NCBI GenBank assembly: GCA_022484685.1
Contig: JAKVKY010000011.1
Location: 1-38,348 of the forward strand
Reading direction: 5' to 3'
From: Acidaminococcaceae bacterium
GTDB lineage: Bacteria > Bacillota > Negativicutes > Acidaminococcales > Acidaminococcaceae
DNA: 38,348 bases
Shown here: positions 10,676-18,067 of the stretch, piece after piece
Position numbering within the stretch: position 1 is the first letter of the stretch
Layout: each line of letters opens with the position of its first letter
Made by a program: the position numbers and the translations under genes
The notes under the pieces: generated by a model
Told to the model about the DNA's origin: nothing
What the model saw: the letters and a program-made list of their open reading frames with translations, nothing else
Databases searched by the model: none

Positions 10676-11548
10676 ATGAAAATGAAAACAGCTGCAGTTG
10701 CGGTCATGACAGGTTGCGTGCTTTTTGCTTCGGCTGCGGTGCAGGCGGCACCTATAGATGACCTGCGGGCAGCTCTGAACCGGAAGCATGACCCGGTGGG
10801 TACTTATACCCTGCAGTTAACCATTCCTTTTAAGACCTTGAAAACCATGGAAAGTAAGACTATTTTGGACCTGCAGACTTCTCCGTATTGTGCTAAGGCC
10901 GTGACGACTACTTCTCTGGGTGGGGAAAATCCGGAAAGCAGCACCATTTATGATACGATTGAAGGTAACAGGACCAAGACTTACTCTCAGAAGATTCTCC
11001 ATAAGGGTGATAAGGAGAAATCCTGGGTTTATAAATATACTCCTATTGAAGGCAGCACCAACGTGGTAGATAGCATCAGACCGGATTCTTTCCTGGGCTC
11101 CGTTAAGAATGTGGAACAGGTAAGTAATAGCAGCGGCGTGGAGCATTTACGCGTAGTCTTTGATAGTAATAAATTATATAGCGGTTTTGGTGTGAAGCAT
11201 GCCTTAAAATCTGCCACCACGGAAGATGCTCAAACCGAGGCTGATTTTGATAAGGAATTTGAAAAGCTGCGTAAGGGTGGCGACAGCTATGGCGATGTCT
11301 ATATTACCAACGGTAATATTACCAAGTTCACGGCTGATATCACGAAACCCGTGAAGGCTTTTGAAAATGTCATCATCAAGGGCGTCAGCAGAAAGAGCCA
11401 CACCGGTGCCATGGGCGACTGGATTTTAAAGATGCTGCTCCGGACCGGCGATTCCAATATGACCATTGATTGTGCTCCGCTGAGCGGCCGGGTTTATATT
11501 CCGTCTGCAGTTGTGAATGCGGCTGTACCTGATCCTGATCAAAAGTAG
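10676..11548 (+). CDS. Secreted protein of unknown function
   Basis: I do not recognise this 290-residue protein. It has a clear signal peptide (MKMKTAAVAVMTGCVLFASAAVQA, cut near AQA-A or QAA-P), no lipobox cysteine at the cut site and no further membrane segment, so it should be released outside the inner membrane. The mature part begins IDDLRAALNRKHDPVGTY and contains alternating hydrophobic stretches rich in Thr, Ser and Lys, which suggests beta strands. A LolA/LppX-like lipid-carrier fold is possible, but I see no decisive motif. It stands alone with its own promoter, between the secDF terminator and a hydrolase gene. Confidence 0.85.
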   Translation: MKMKTAAVAVMTGCVLFASAAVQAAPIDDLRAALNRKHDPVGTYTLQLTIPFKTLKTMESKTILDLQTSPYCAKAVTTTSLGGENPESSTIYDTIEGNRTKTYSQKILHKGDKEKSWVYKYTPIEGSTNVVDSIRPDSFLGSVKNVEQVSNSSGVEHLRVVFDSNKLYSGFGVKHALKSATTEDAQTEADFDKEFEKLRKGGDSYGDVYITNGNITKFTADITKPVKAFENVIIKGVSRKSHTGAMGDWILKMLLRTGDSNMTIDCAPLSGRVYIPSAVVNAAVPDPDQK

Positions 11549-11577
11549 TAGACTTATGTTTTCAGACCTGTTATAGT
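11549..11577 (+). promoter_or_regulatory. Probable promoter of the hydrolase gene
   Basis: TAGACT (11549-11554, four of six -35 bases) is separated by 17 bp from TATAGT (11572-11577), which carries a TG-n extension (TGTTATAGT). The same extended -10 occurs at ppsA. Transcription would begin near 11584 and give a leader of about 67 nt. The -10 overlaps the left arm of the hairpin described separately. Confidence 0.5.
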
Positions 11578-11636
11578 GGTAAAGTGTACCGGTGCTGCTA
11601 AGCAGCGGTGGGCTTTGTCCTGTGACAGGTCTTTTA
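11564..11636 (+). terminator. Long stem-loop with T-rich tail; terminator or leader structure
   Basis: AGACCTGT (11564-11571) pairs exactly with ACAGGTCT (11625-11632), enclosing a second hairpin GCTGC-TAA-GCAGC (11594-11606), and TTTTATTT follows. It can end the upstream secreted-protein transcript. If the promoter inside its left arm is used, the right half becomes part of the hydrolase leader, where CCTG-TGA-CAGG plus the T tail could act as a weak attenuator. Confidence 0.55.
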
Positions 11637-11650
11637 TTTAAAGGGATGAT

Positions 11651-12439
11651 ATGATGGCGGATGTTTTTGTTAAGGAGCAGCTGGTTCCCGGATGTGAAGA
11701 ATTTAATCTGCAGGGGCCGTACGGGAATCTGTATGGAATTATCAATCACTGCCGGCGTGCAGAAAATGCCGGCAAGGTCCTGGTTATCGCTCACGGGTTT
11801 CGCGGTTCCCTGGAAGGCGGGGGCCGGGCTACCAAACTGGCGGCCCAGGCGGCGGAGTTGTGTCAGGTGGTGCGTTTTAATTTTTCGGAGTGTCAGTTGC
11901 TGAGTAAACAGGTCCGGGAACTGGAATGTGTCTTGCAGTTTGTTCAGTCCCGGCTGGCACCGCAAAAAGTCTGTCTGTTAGGGCGGAGCCTGGGTGGTGC
12001 AACCTCAATCCTGGTAGCGGGCCGGCGCAAGCCGGAGACTAAGCCGCAGCTGGACGGTCTGGCTTTGTGGTCTACGCCCAGTGATCTACCGGCTACGTTT
12101 AAAAATGTCCTGGGTCCGGCTAATTTCCAAAAATTAAGCGGCGGCCAGGATTTATGGCTGGAAGATGAACGGGGCAAAGTTTTAATTCAGGCGGCGTTTG
12201 TGCAGGAAATTCTGCAGTGTGCTTTGCCTCCGGTTTTAAAGCAGTGGCGGGGCAAACCCCTTTTAATTTTGCACGGTACAGACGACCAGGTCGTGGCGCC
12301 GGCGCAGGCACAGCAAAATTTTGCTGCGGCGGGGGAACCTAAACAACTGGTCTATATCCCCGGCGGCAATCATAGTTTTACTACTCAGGGGGAGGTGGCA
12401 GCTGCCACAGTTTTGCAGTGGTTGCGGTCCTGGCTGTAA
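11651..12439 (+). CDS. Alpha/beta hydrolase, serine esterase/peptidase type
   Basis: The 262-residue cytoplasmic protein has an oxyanion segment AHGFRGS (48-54), nucleophile Ser113 in GRSLGG, acid Asp211 or Asp212 in LHGTDDQV, and His241 in GGNHSF. All triad members are in the right order for an active enzyme. It resembles short-chain acyl hydrolases of the serine aminopeptidase/FrsA-like group, but the substrate cannot be told. The start is the first of two consecutive ATG codons after AAAGGGATG. It appears to be a single-gene unit with its own leader. Confidence 0.85.
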   Translation: MMADVFVKEQLVPGCEEFNLQGPYGNLYGIINHCRRAENAGKVLVIAHGFRGSLEGGGRATKLAAQAAELCQVVRFNFSECQLLSKQVRELECVLQFVQSRLAPQKVCLLGRSLGGATSILVAGRRKPETKPQLDGLALWSTPSDLPATFKNVLGPANFQKLSGGQDLWLEDERGKVLIQAAFVQEILQCALPPVLKQWRGKPLLILHGTDDQVVAPAQAQQNFAAAGEPKQLVYIPGGNHSFTTQGEVAAATVLQWLRSWL

Positions 12440-12485
12440 AAAACAATGTTTCTTTACGAGTTCTTAATGCAAATTTGCAGGGATT

Positions 12486-12494
12486 TGTTATAAT
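12486..12494 (+). promoter_or_regulatory. Extended -10 promoter of the cyclophilin gene
   Basis: TGTTATAAT joins a TG-n extension to a perfect TATAAT (12489-12494). No convincing -35 is present. An AAAGGAG site and the ATG at 12532 follow. Confidence 0.65.
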
Positions 12495-12531
12495 ATAAGT
12501 AGTAGTTTAGATAAAGGAGTGGCATACGCGT

Positions 12532-13095
12532 ATGAAAAAGATTTTCTTGATCTGTTTCCTGCTCCTGGCAGGATTAACCGCCAGTGCCTGCGGCAGTGAT
12601 AAGGAAGCTGCCAAGCCGGCGCTGAAACCGGCCACGGCGGTCTTTGAAACCTCCATGGGTAATTTTGAATGTACCTTAGCTACGGACTTGGCACCGGAAA
12701 CTTGTAAAAATTTTATCACCCTGGTACAAAAGGGTTTCTATAACGGCTTGACCTTTCACCGGGTGATTGACAATTTTATGATTCAGGGCGGCGATCCCAA
12801 GGGAGACGGTACCGGTGGACCCGGGTATGCGATTAAAGATGAGTTTACGTCTAAGCTGACGCACAACAGCGCCGGCATCCTGTCCATGGCCAACGCTGGT
12901 CCTAATACCGGTGGCAGTCAGTTCTTTATCACGTTGAAAGATACGCCGTGGCTGGATGGTAAGCATGCAGTATTCGGCAAGGTCACTAAAGGTCTGGATG
13001 TGGTTCTGAAGATTGGCAAGGTTAAAACAGATGCTAACGACAGACCGCTGCAACCGGTGACGATTAAAAAAATTACGATCGTGGAAGGTAAATAA
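12532..13095 (+). CDS. Cyclophilin-type peptidyl-prolyl isomerase, probable lipoprotein
   Basis: The 187-residue protein catalyses cis-trans isomerisation at proline. The cyclophilin core shows NFITLVQKGFYNGLTFHRVI, FMIQGGDPKGDGTGGPGY and SMANAGPNTGGSQFFITL. A hydrophobic N-terminus ends LTASAC-GS with Cys20. This fits a lipoprotein signal, though Ala rather than Leu or Val at position -3 makes the lipobox imperfect. The lysine/alanine stretch after the cysteine looks like a lipoprotein tether. It probably assists folding of exported proteins at the membrane surface. It has its own promoter. Confidence 0.93.
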   Translation: MKKIFLICFLLLAGLTASACGSDKEAAKPALKPATAVFETSMGNFECTLATDLAPETCKNFITLVQKGFYNGLTFHRVIDNFMIQGGDPKGDGTGGPGYAIKDEFTSKLTHNSAGILSMANAGPNTGGSQFFITLKDTPWLDGKHAVFGKVTKGLDVVLKIGKVKTDANDRPLQPVTIKKITIVEGK

Positions 13096-13115
13096 GTGAA
13101 CGCAGAAAGGCGGGT

Positions 13116-14117
13116 GTGACTTTGTCCTTCTTGTTAGGTGAGCATATCATTGAAACGAAAGACCAGCAGGAAATGGTGGGAATCCTGGGCCGTAATGACG
13201 AATTCTTACGTATCATCCAGGGACTTTATCCGGAGACAACGATGGTAGCACGGGGCACCAAAGTTGTTTTCAGCGGAGAAGACCGGGATGTGGAAGAATT
13301 GGAACAACTTTTTGGAGAATTGCTGTTCCTGTATCGCCAGGGACTGCCGTTGACTACGCATGACGTGCGTTACAGTGTCTACATGGTGAAAAATAAAAGC
13401 CTGGACCGGCTGCATGACATGTACGCTGATACGATCATCGTCACGCATCATGGACGGCGCGTGAATGCCAAGACGCTGGGTCAGTGGGATTATGTGCAGA
13501 CTATCAGGAAGAACTTTATCACTTTTGGTATCGGACCCGCCGGTACCGGCAAAACTTATCTGGCGGTGGCACTGGCGGTTACCGCCCTCAAGAACCGGGA
13601 TGTGGAAAGAATTATCCTGACCCGTCCGGCGGTGGAAGCCGGGGAAAAGCTGGGCTTTTTACCGGGCGATTTGCAGGAAAAGGTAGATCCGTATCTGCGG
13701 CCTTTGTATGATGCCTTGTATGATATGCTGGGCAGTGAGACAGTGCAGAAATTCCTGGATAAAGGGACCATCGAAGTAGCACCGCTGGCATATATGCGCG
13801 GCCGGACCCTGAATGATTCTTTTATCATTTTGGATGAGGCTCAGAACTCTACGCCGGAACAGATGAAGATGATCTTAACCCGTTTCGGGTTCGGTTCCAA
13901 GATGGTAGTGACCGGCGACGTGACTCAGATAGATTTGCCCAGCGGCAAGAATAGCGGTTTGCGTGAAGCCTCTCAAATCTTGAAACTGGTTCCGGGCATC
14001 GGTATGATTACCTTTGATGAGAAAGATGTGGTGCGTCACGAGATTGTGGCCTCCATCATCAAAGCTTACGAAAAATATGAACAAGGTACGGGCAAGGGTA
14101 TAGGAGCAAGAAGATGA
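13116..14117 (+). CDS. phoH: PhoH family ATPase
   Basis: The 333-residue PhoH protein has Walker A GPAGTGKT (140-147) and Walker B FIILDEAQN (236-244), with the family segment TRPAVEAGEKLGFLPGDL between them. PhoH-family proteins are ATPases thought to act on RNA, and their genes usually sit next to ybeY and era, as here. The start is taken as GTG at 13116, 5 bp after AAAGG; a TTG at 13122 is possible. The N-terminal region is of normal length. It overlaps the next gene by ATGA. Confidence 0.95.
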   Translation: MTLSFLLGEHIIETKDQQEMVGILGRNDEFLRIIQGLYPETTMVARGTKVVFSGEDRDVEELEQLFGELLFLYRQGLPLTTHDVRYSVYMVKNKSLDRLHDMYADTIIVTHHGRRVNAKTLGQWDYVQTIRKNFITFGIGPAGTGKTYLAVALAVTALKNRDVERIILTRPAVEAGEKLGFLPGDLQEKVDPYLRPLYDALYDMLGSETVQKFLDKGTIEVAPLAYMRGRTLNDSFIILDEAQNSTPEQMKMILTRFGFGSKMVVTGDVTQIDLPSGKNSGLREASQILKLVPGIGMITFDEKDVVRHEIVASIIKAYEKYEQGTGKGIGARR

Positions 14118-15010
14118 ATATTACCTATAATGACGAGCAGCGCCGGATAAAAGTTCCGGCCGCCGCCAAGAAATTATTACGGGAGGCTTTGCAGGCAGTA
14201 GCAGAACTGCACGCCTTACCGGATAACACGGAAGTGGATATTACCATCGTGGATGATAAGGCCATCCACCAGATTAACAAGGAATACCGGCAGGTAGACA
14301 GACCTACCGATGTCCTATCGTTTGCTTTTGATGAGAGCGCAGATGAGGAACCGGAAATTCATGATAACCCGGAGGCACATCTGCTGGGGAATATTATCAT
14401 CTCAGCCGAAACGGCAAGGCGCCAGGGTCAGGAATATGGCCACGGGTTTAACCGGGAACTGGCTTACCTGGCCGTGCATGGCTGTCTGCATCTTTTAGGC
14501 TACGATCATATGCAGCCCAAGGAAAAAGCCGTGATGCGCGCGGAAGAAGAAAAGGCGCTGCAGAAAATTCAATTGTCTCAGCAGGACCTGGCTGCGGCAG
14601 CGGTAGATGCTAAAACTGTAAAGAAGTTAGTGCGCCTGGCTAAAAAAGCCAGGGAAAATGCGTACACACCCTACTCCAAATTTAAGGTGGGGGCAGCAGT
14701 ACTCACGCACAGTGGTACAACTTTTACCGGCTGCAACGTGGAAAATTCTTCGTACGGGTTGACCTGTTGCGCGGAACGCAATGCCATTTTTAACGCCGTG
14801 GGTGCCGGAGCCCAGGATTTATACTGCTTATGCGTCCTGGCAGAGACCAAGGAACCGGTAGCTCCCTGCGGCGCCTGCCGCCAGGTGATGAGCGAGTTCG
14901 GCGTGGAGTGGGTCATCATGGCTAACACGGCCGGTGCCACCAAGATCGTGCCTTTGGCGGATTTATTACCGTATGGTTTTACCAAACAAGCTTTAAAAAA
15001 AGTTAGATAA
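14114..15010 (+). CDS. ybeY: Fused YbeY endoribonuclease and cytidine deaminase
   Basis: One uninterrupted 298-codon frame holds two enzymes. Residues 1 to about 150 are YbeY, the zinc RNase of 16S rRNA 3'-end maturation and ribosome quality control, with His122, His126 and His132 in HGCLHLLGYDH. Residues about 167-298 are a cytidine deaminase (Cdd type, pyrimidine salvage) with Cys219-Ala-Glu221 in CCAERNA and Cys252/Cys255 in PCGACRQ. The linker (about 150-166) is rich in Gln and Ala. Both zinc sites are intact. In many Firmicutes ybeY, dgkA and cdd are separate neighbours before era; here dgkA is absent and the outer two are joined. The ATG overlaps phoH by 4 bp. Confidence 0.95.
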   Translation: MNITYNDEQRRIKVPAAAKKLLREALQAVAELHALPDNTEVDITIVDDKAIHQINKEYRQVDRPTDVLSFAFDESADEEPEIHDNPEAHLLGNIIISAETARRQGQEYGHGFNRELAYLAVHGCLHLLGYDHMQPKEKAVMRAEEEKALQKIQLSQQDLAAAAVDAKTVKKLVRLAKKARENAYTPYSKFKVGAAVLTHSGTTFTGCNVENSSYGLTCCAERNAIFNAVGAGAQDLYCLCVLAETKEPVAPCGACRQVMSEFGVEWVIMANTAGATKIVPLADLLPYGFTKQALKKVR

Positions 15011-15025
15011 GGAGTAATAATCATA
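15011..15025 (+). other. Ribosome-binding site and possible AUA start of era
   Basis: GGAG (15011-15014) lies 8 bp before an in-frame ATA at 15023 but 17 bp before the first ATG at 15032, too far for normal initiation. Starting at ATA would add three residues (Ile/fMet-Glu-Asn) and give Era the usual N-terminal length. The sequence ATCATAGA here recurs at the same distance from the ribosome-binding site of the next gene. Confidence 0.45.
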
Positions 15026-15031
15026 GAAAAC

Positions 15032-15928
15032 ATGGAACATGTAGCAGGGTTTATCGCCTTGATCGGCAGGCCCAGCGTCGGCAAATCGACATTGATGAAT
15101 AAGCTGGTGGGGGAGAAAATCGCCATCATGAGCGAACGCCCCCAGACCACCAGGAATAAGATTATGTGTATCCTGAACACGCCTCAGGCGCAGTTAATCT
15201 TTTTGGATACCCCGGGTGTGCATAAGCCGCACCATAAATTAGGCGAGTACATGGTGAAGGTAGCAGAAGACACCATGAAAAGCGTGGACGTGGTCTTGAT
15301 GATCGTGGACGCCACCAGAGCTAAGGGAGAAGAGGAAGAAGCTATCCTGGCCCAGCTGAAAAAGTTGACGGTACCGGCGGTCCTGGTTCTGAACAAGATT
15401 GATAAGCTGAGAGATAAAAGTGCCTTGCTCGGCGTGACGGATTATTATGCCAAGACGGGTTGCTTTAAGGCTATCCTGCCTTTGTCAGCGCTGGAGGATA
15501 CGGATTTTTCCAGTTTGACCACGGAATTAAGCCGCAACCTGCCGGCCAGTCCTGACCTTTTCCCGGAAGATATGCTTACGGACCAGCCGGAAAAAGTTTT
15601 GGCAGGCGAACTGGTGCGGGAAAAGCTGCTGCAGGCCACCCGGGAGGAAGTGCCCCATGCCCTGGCAGTGGAAGTTGATACTTTTAAAGAACGGGAAAAC
15701 GGTGTAATCTACATTCACGCCACTATTTTTGTGGAACGTGATTCCCAGAAGGGCATCGTCATCGGTGCCAAGGGCAGCCTGCTGAAGAAAGTGGGTCAGG
15801 AAGCCAGGAAAGATATTGAGGCTTTGCTGGACACGCGGGTGTTCCTGGAACTGAAAGTTAAGGTTAGACCTGATTGGCGTAATCATGCCAAAGATTTGCA
15901 AGAGTTTGGTTATAGTAGTCCCAAGTAA
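15032..15928 (+). CDS. era: GTPase Era, ribosome assembly factor
   Basis: Era (298 residues from this ATG) binds near the 16S rRNA 3' end in small-subunit assembly. The G domain has GRPSVGKST (12-20; the family usually has Asn where Ser15 stands), LDTPGVHK as G3 and LNKIDK as G4. A C-terminal KH RNA-binding domain follows (GIVIGAKGSLLKKVGQEARK region). The ATG is given as the safe start, but an in-frame ATA at 15023 fits the ribosome-binding site better. It lies downstream of the YbeY-Cdd gene, another 16S maturation factor. Confidence 0.95.
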   Translation: MEHVAGFIALIGRPSVGKSTLMNKLVGEKIAIMSERPQTTRNKIMCILNTPQAQLIFLDTPGVHKPHHKLGEYMVKVAEDTMKSVDVVLMIVDATRAKGEEEEAILAQLKKLTVPAVLVLNKIDKLRDKSALLGVTDYYAKTGCFKAILPLSALEDTDFSSLTTELSRNLPASPDLFPEDMLTDQPEKVLAGELVREKLLQATREEVPHALAVEVDTFKERENGVIYIHATIFVERDSQKGIVIGAKGSLLKKVGQEARKDIEALLDTRVFLELKVKVRPDWRNHAKDLQEFGYSSPK

Positions 15929-15941
15929 GGACGAAGCAGTT

Positions 15942-15960
15942 AAAGGAGAGATGCATCATA
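15942..15960 (+). other. Ribosome-binding site and possible AUA start of the CNNM/CBS gene
   Basis: AAAGGAG (15942-15948) lies 9 bp before an in-frame ATA at 15958. The only in-frame standard start nearby is GTG at 16000, which has no ribosome-binding site. The ATG at 15951 is in another frame and stops after seven codons. An ATA start would add 14 residues ahead of the first membrane helix. Confidence 0.45.
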
Positions 15961-15999
15961 GACGCGGGGCCTGAAATATTTTCGTATATCTATCAAGTA

Positions 16000-17298
16000 G
16001 TGATAGCTTTAGTGATCATAGGACTGAATGCCTTTTTTGTCCTGGCGGAATTTTCCCTGGTACGGATTCGCAAAAGCCGTCTGGAGGATTTAATTGCCCA
16101 GGGCCGGAGTAAGGCTGCTTTAGTCCTGGAAATCAGCGAGCACCTGGATACTTATCTCAGTGCCTGCCAGATTGGTGTTACCGTGGCGTCACTTTTATTG
16201 GGCTGGTTCTGCGGGCCGCTGCTGGCCGAGTTCATCGTACGTTGTCTGGGCGGAGAAATGTCTGCCTGGATTACGCCGACTATAAGCGTGGTGGCAGCTT
16301 TTGTATGCATCGTGTTCCTGCATGTGGTATTAGGAGGACTGGTGCCCAGGTCGGTTGCCCTGGCCAAGGTGGAAGAAGCCGCAATGTTTGTGGCGGCGCC
16401 TTTGCAGTATTTCCATTATGTCTTATATCCGGTGGTGCTGTGCACTAATTTTGTTTCCCGGGGCGTGCTGAAAGTTTTGGGCTTCAAGACGGTTCCCCAT
16501 GAGGATATCGCCAAAAGTGAAGATGAACTGCGCATGATTGTCAGCGCCAGTGAACGGGGCGGCGAACTGGATAAGGTGGAAAGCCGTCTGATAGATAACG
16601 TGTTTGATTTCTCCGACCGGGTGGCCAAGGAAATCATGGTACCCCGGCAGGATACGGTGTGCCTGTATGCAGATAAAAGTCTGCAGGAAAATTTACAGAC
16701 GGTGCGGGAAAGCAATCACACCCGTTATCCGTTGTGCCTGGAAGATAAAGACCATATGCTGGGCATGATCCATGTGCGGGATTTGATGAACGTGGATAGG
16801 ACCGCTACCAAGTTTGACCTGCGTACCATCATGCGGGAAATCATGGTGGTACCGGAAAGCATGAGCACGGGAAAAATCTTGCAGCTCATGCAGCATAAGC
16901 ATTTACAAATCGCGGTGGTCATTGATGAATACGGCGGCACTGCCGGCCTGCTGACCCTGGAAGACCTGGTCGAGGAAATCGTGGGCGACATCCAGGATGA
17001 ACACGACAAGGCCAAGGTGGCGGATATCGTCAAGCTGCCTCAGGACGAATATGAATTTGACGGCCTGGTACTCCTGGATGAGGTGGCAGAACTGCTGAAC
17101 CTTGATTTTGAAGAACCGGAAGAAGATACCATCGGTGGTTATATCTTCGGCCTGCTGGGCAGGAAACCTGAATGTGGGGATGCCATCGTTTCCCACGGGT
17201 ACCGGTTCGAAGTCTTGGCGGCGGCAGGTTTTAGGATCCTGCGGGTTAAGGCGGAACCGGTGCACCTGGAAGTGCAAAAAAAAGATGAATCAAAATAG
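16000..17298 (+). CDS. CNNM/DUF21 and CBS-domain membrane protein (HlyC/CorC type)
   Basis: From the GTG start the 432-residue protein has an N-terminal DUF21 membrane domain (about 1-190, three to four helices), a CBS pair (about 210-330, with GMIHVRDLM and VVIDEYGGTAGLLTLEDLVEEIVGDI) and a C-terminal CorC/HlyC domain (about 345-422). Relatives have been linked to Mg2+ or other cation export; the old haemolysin name is misleading. The usual GELVPK of DUF21 reads GGLVPR here (Gly113, Arg117), so transport activity is uncertain. The gene lies between era and recO, which are often close together. The true start is probably upstream (ATA at 15958). Confidence 0.88.
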   Translation: MIALVIIGLNAFFVLAEFSLVRIRKSRLEDLIAQGRSKAALVLEISEHLDTYLSACQIGVTVASLLLGWFCGPLLAEFIVRCLGGEMSAWITPTISVVAAFVCIVFLHVVLGGLVPRSVALAKVEEAAMFVAAPLQYFHYVLYPVVLCTNFVSRGVLKVLGFKTVPHEDIAKSEDELRMIVSASERGGELDKVESRLIDNVFDFSDRVAKEIMVPRQDTVCLYADKSLQENLQTVRESNHTRYPLCLEDKDHMLGMIHVRDLMNVDRTATKFDLRTIMREIMVVPESMSTGKILQLMQHKHLQIAVVIDEYGGTAGLLTLEDLVEEIVGDIQDEHDKAKVADIVKLPQDEYEFDGLVLLDEVAELLNLDFEEPEEDTIGGYIFGLLGRKPECGDAIVSHGYRFEVLAAAGFRILRVKAEPVHLEVQKKDESK

Positions 17299-18022
17299 TT
17301 TTAGTGATGAAGTAATCATCCTTAGTGCGAAAGACTGGCAGACCGTGGATAAATACGTGGTCTGTTTTTCCCGGAGCCACGGTAAGATTATTTTTATGGC
17401 TTACGGGGCTAAATATCCCAAGAGTCTGGCCGGACGGTTGGTGCAGCCATTTGCGGTGCTGAATGCGGAGTTTTACGAGGGCACGCGCCTGGCTAAGCTT
17501 AAATCCTGCTCCCTGGTTCAGGCCGCGCCGGCCTACGAGATCAAGGAGCTGGCATATGGTTCGCTTATTTTGGAAGCTACGGAGCTTTTAACGGAAGATA
17601 GCGACCCCAAGGAAGAAATTTATGTGCTGCTGGAGCAGTGCCTGCCTTTATTGAAAAAGCATAACCCGCGTCTGGTGGCCTTGGCGTATTTAGTAAAACT
17701 GTTAGAGCTGGCAGGAGTCGGACCGGTGCGGGACACTTGTGTTATCTGTGGCCGTACACCGGAGGACGCAGCCGGTTTTAGCAACGAGCAGGGCGGGCTG
17801 ATCTGCCGGGAATGTGGTCCTGCCTACGGGGAACTGCAACCATTTCATGGGGAGACCAGACAGTTGTGGCAGCAGCTTTTACAACTGGATTTTCAGCAGC
17901 CGGCGGCTTTTAAGGTCAAAGGCGGCGCCCTGATGGAACTGGAGCAGATCGTGAACGGCTTTATCACCTATCAGGCGGATCAGCCGTTAAAATGTCTGGC
18001 GTTCCTGGCCCAGTTAAGCTGA
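17285..18022 (+). CDS. recO: DNA repair protein RecO
   Basis: RecO (245 residues) works with RecR to load RecA on single-stranded DNA. It has an N-terminal OB fold (about 8-85), a helical middle with YVLLEQCLPLLKK and LVALAYLVKLLELAG, and a zinc ribbon at Cys152, Cys155, Cys174 and Cys177 (CVIC...CREC). The ATG at 17285 overlaps the end of the preceding gene by 14 bp. The frame stays open to 17102, but that added stretch is basic, lacks RecO similarity and lies inside the upstream gene, so it is excluded. Confidence 0.93.
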   Translation: MNQNSFSDEVIILSAKDWQTVDKYVVCFSRSHGKIIFMAYGAKYPKSLAGRLVQPFAVLNAEFYEGTRLAKLKSCSLVQAAPAYEIKELAYGSLILEATELLTEDSDPKEEIYVLLEQCLPLLKKHNPRLVALAYLVKLLELAGVGPVRDTCVICGRTPEDAAGFSNEQGGLICRECGPAYGELQPFHGETRQLWQQLLQLDFQQPAAFKVKGGALMELEQIVNGFITYQADQPLKCLAFLAQLS

Positions 18023-18031
18023 ACCCTTTTA

Positions 18032-18060
18032 TTGACAAATGCGGGAGCAGAAACTATAAT
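18032..18060 (+). promoter_or_regulatory. Consensus sigma-A promoter of the glyQS operon
   Basis: A perfect TTGACA (18032-18037) and a perfect TATAAT (18055-18060) are 17 bp apart, starting 9 bp after the recO stop. This exact consensus suggests strong constitutive initiation, with control left to the T-box downstream. Confidence 0.93.
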
Positions 18061-18067
18061 CTTAAGT

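Noticed and set aside
15951-15974. Seven-codon frame from ATG 15951 as a leader peptide for the CNNM gene
   Set aside because: It has a good ribosome-binding site, but the peptide shows no attenuation features; the same site fits the in-frame ATA better. A leader-peptide role cannot be fully excluded.
17102-17284. In-frame extension of RecO upstream of the ATG at 17285
   Set aside because: It overlaps the coding end of the CNNM/CBS gene and encodes a basic stretch without RecO similarity; the ATG at 17285 gives a normal RecO length.
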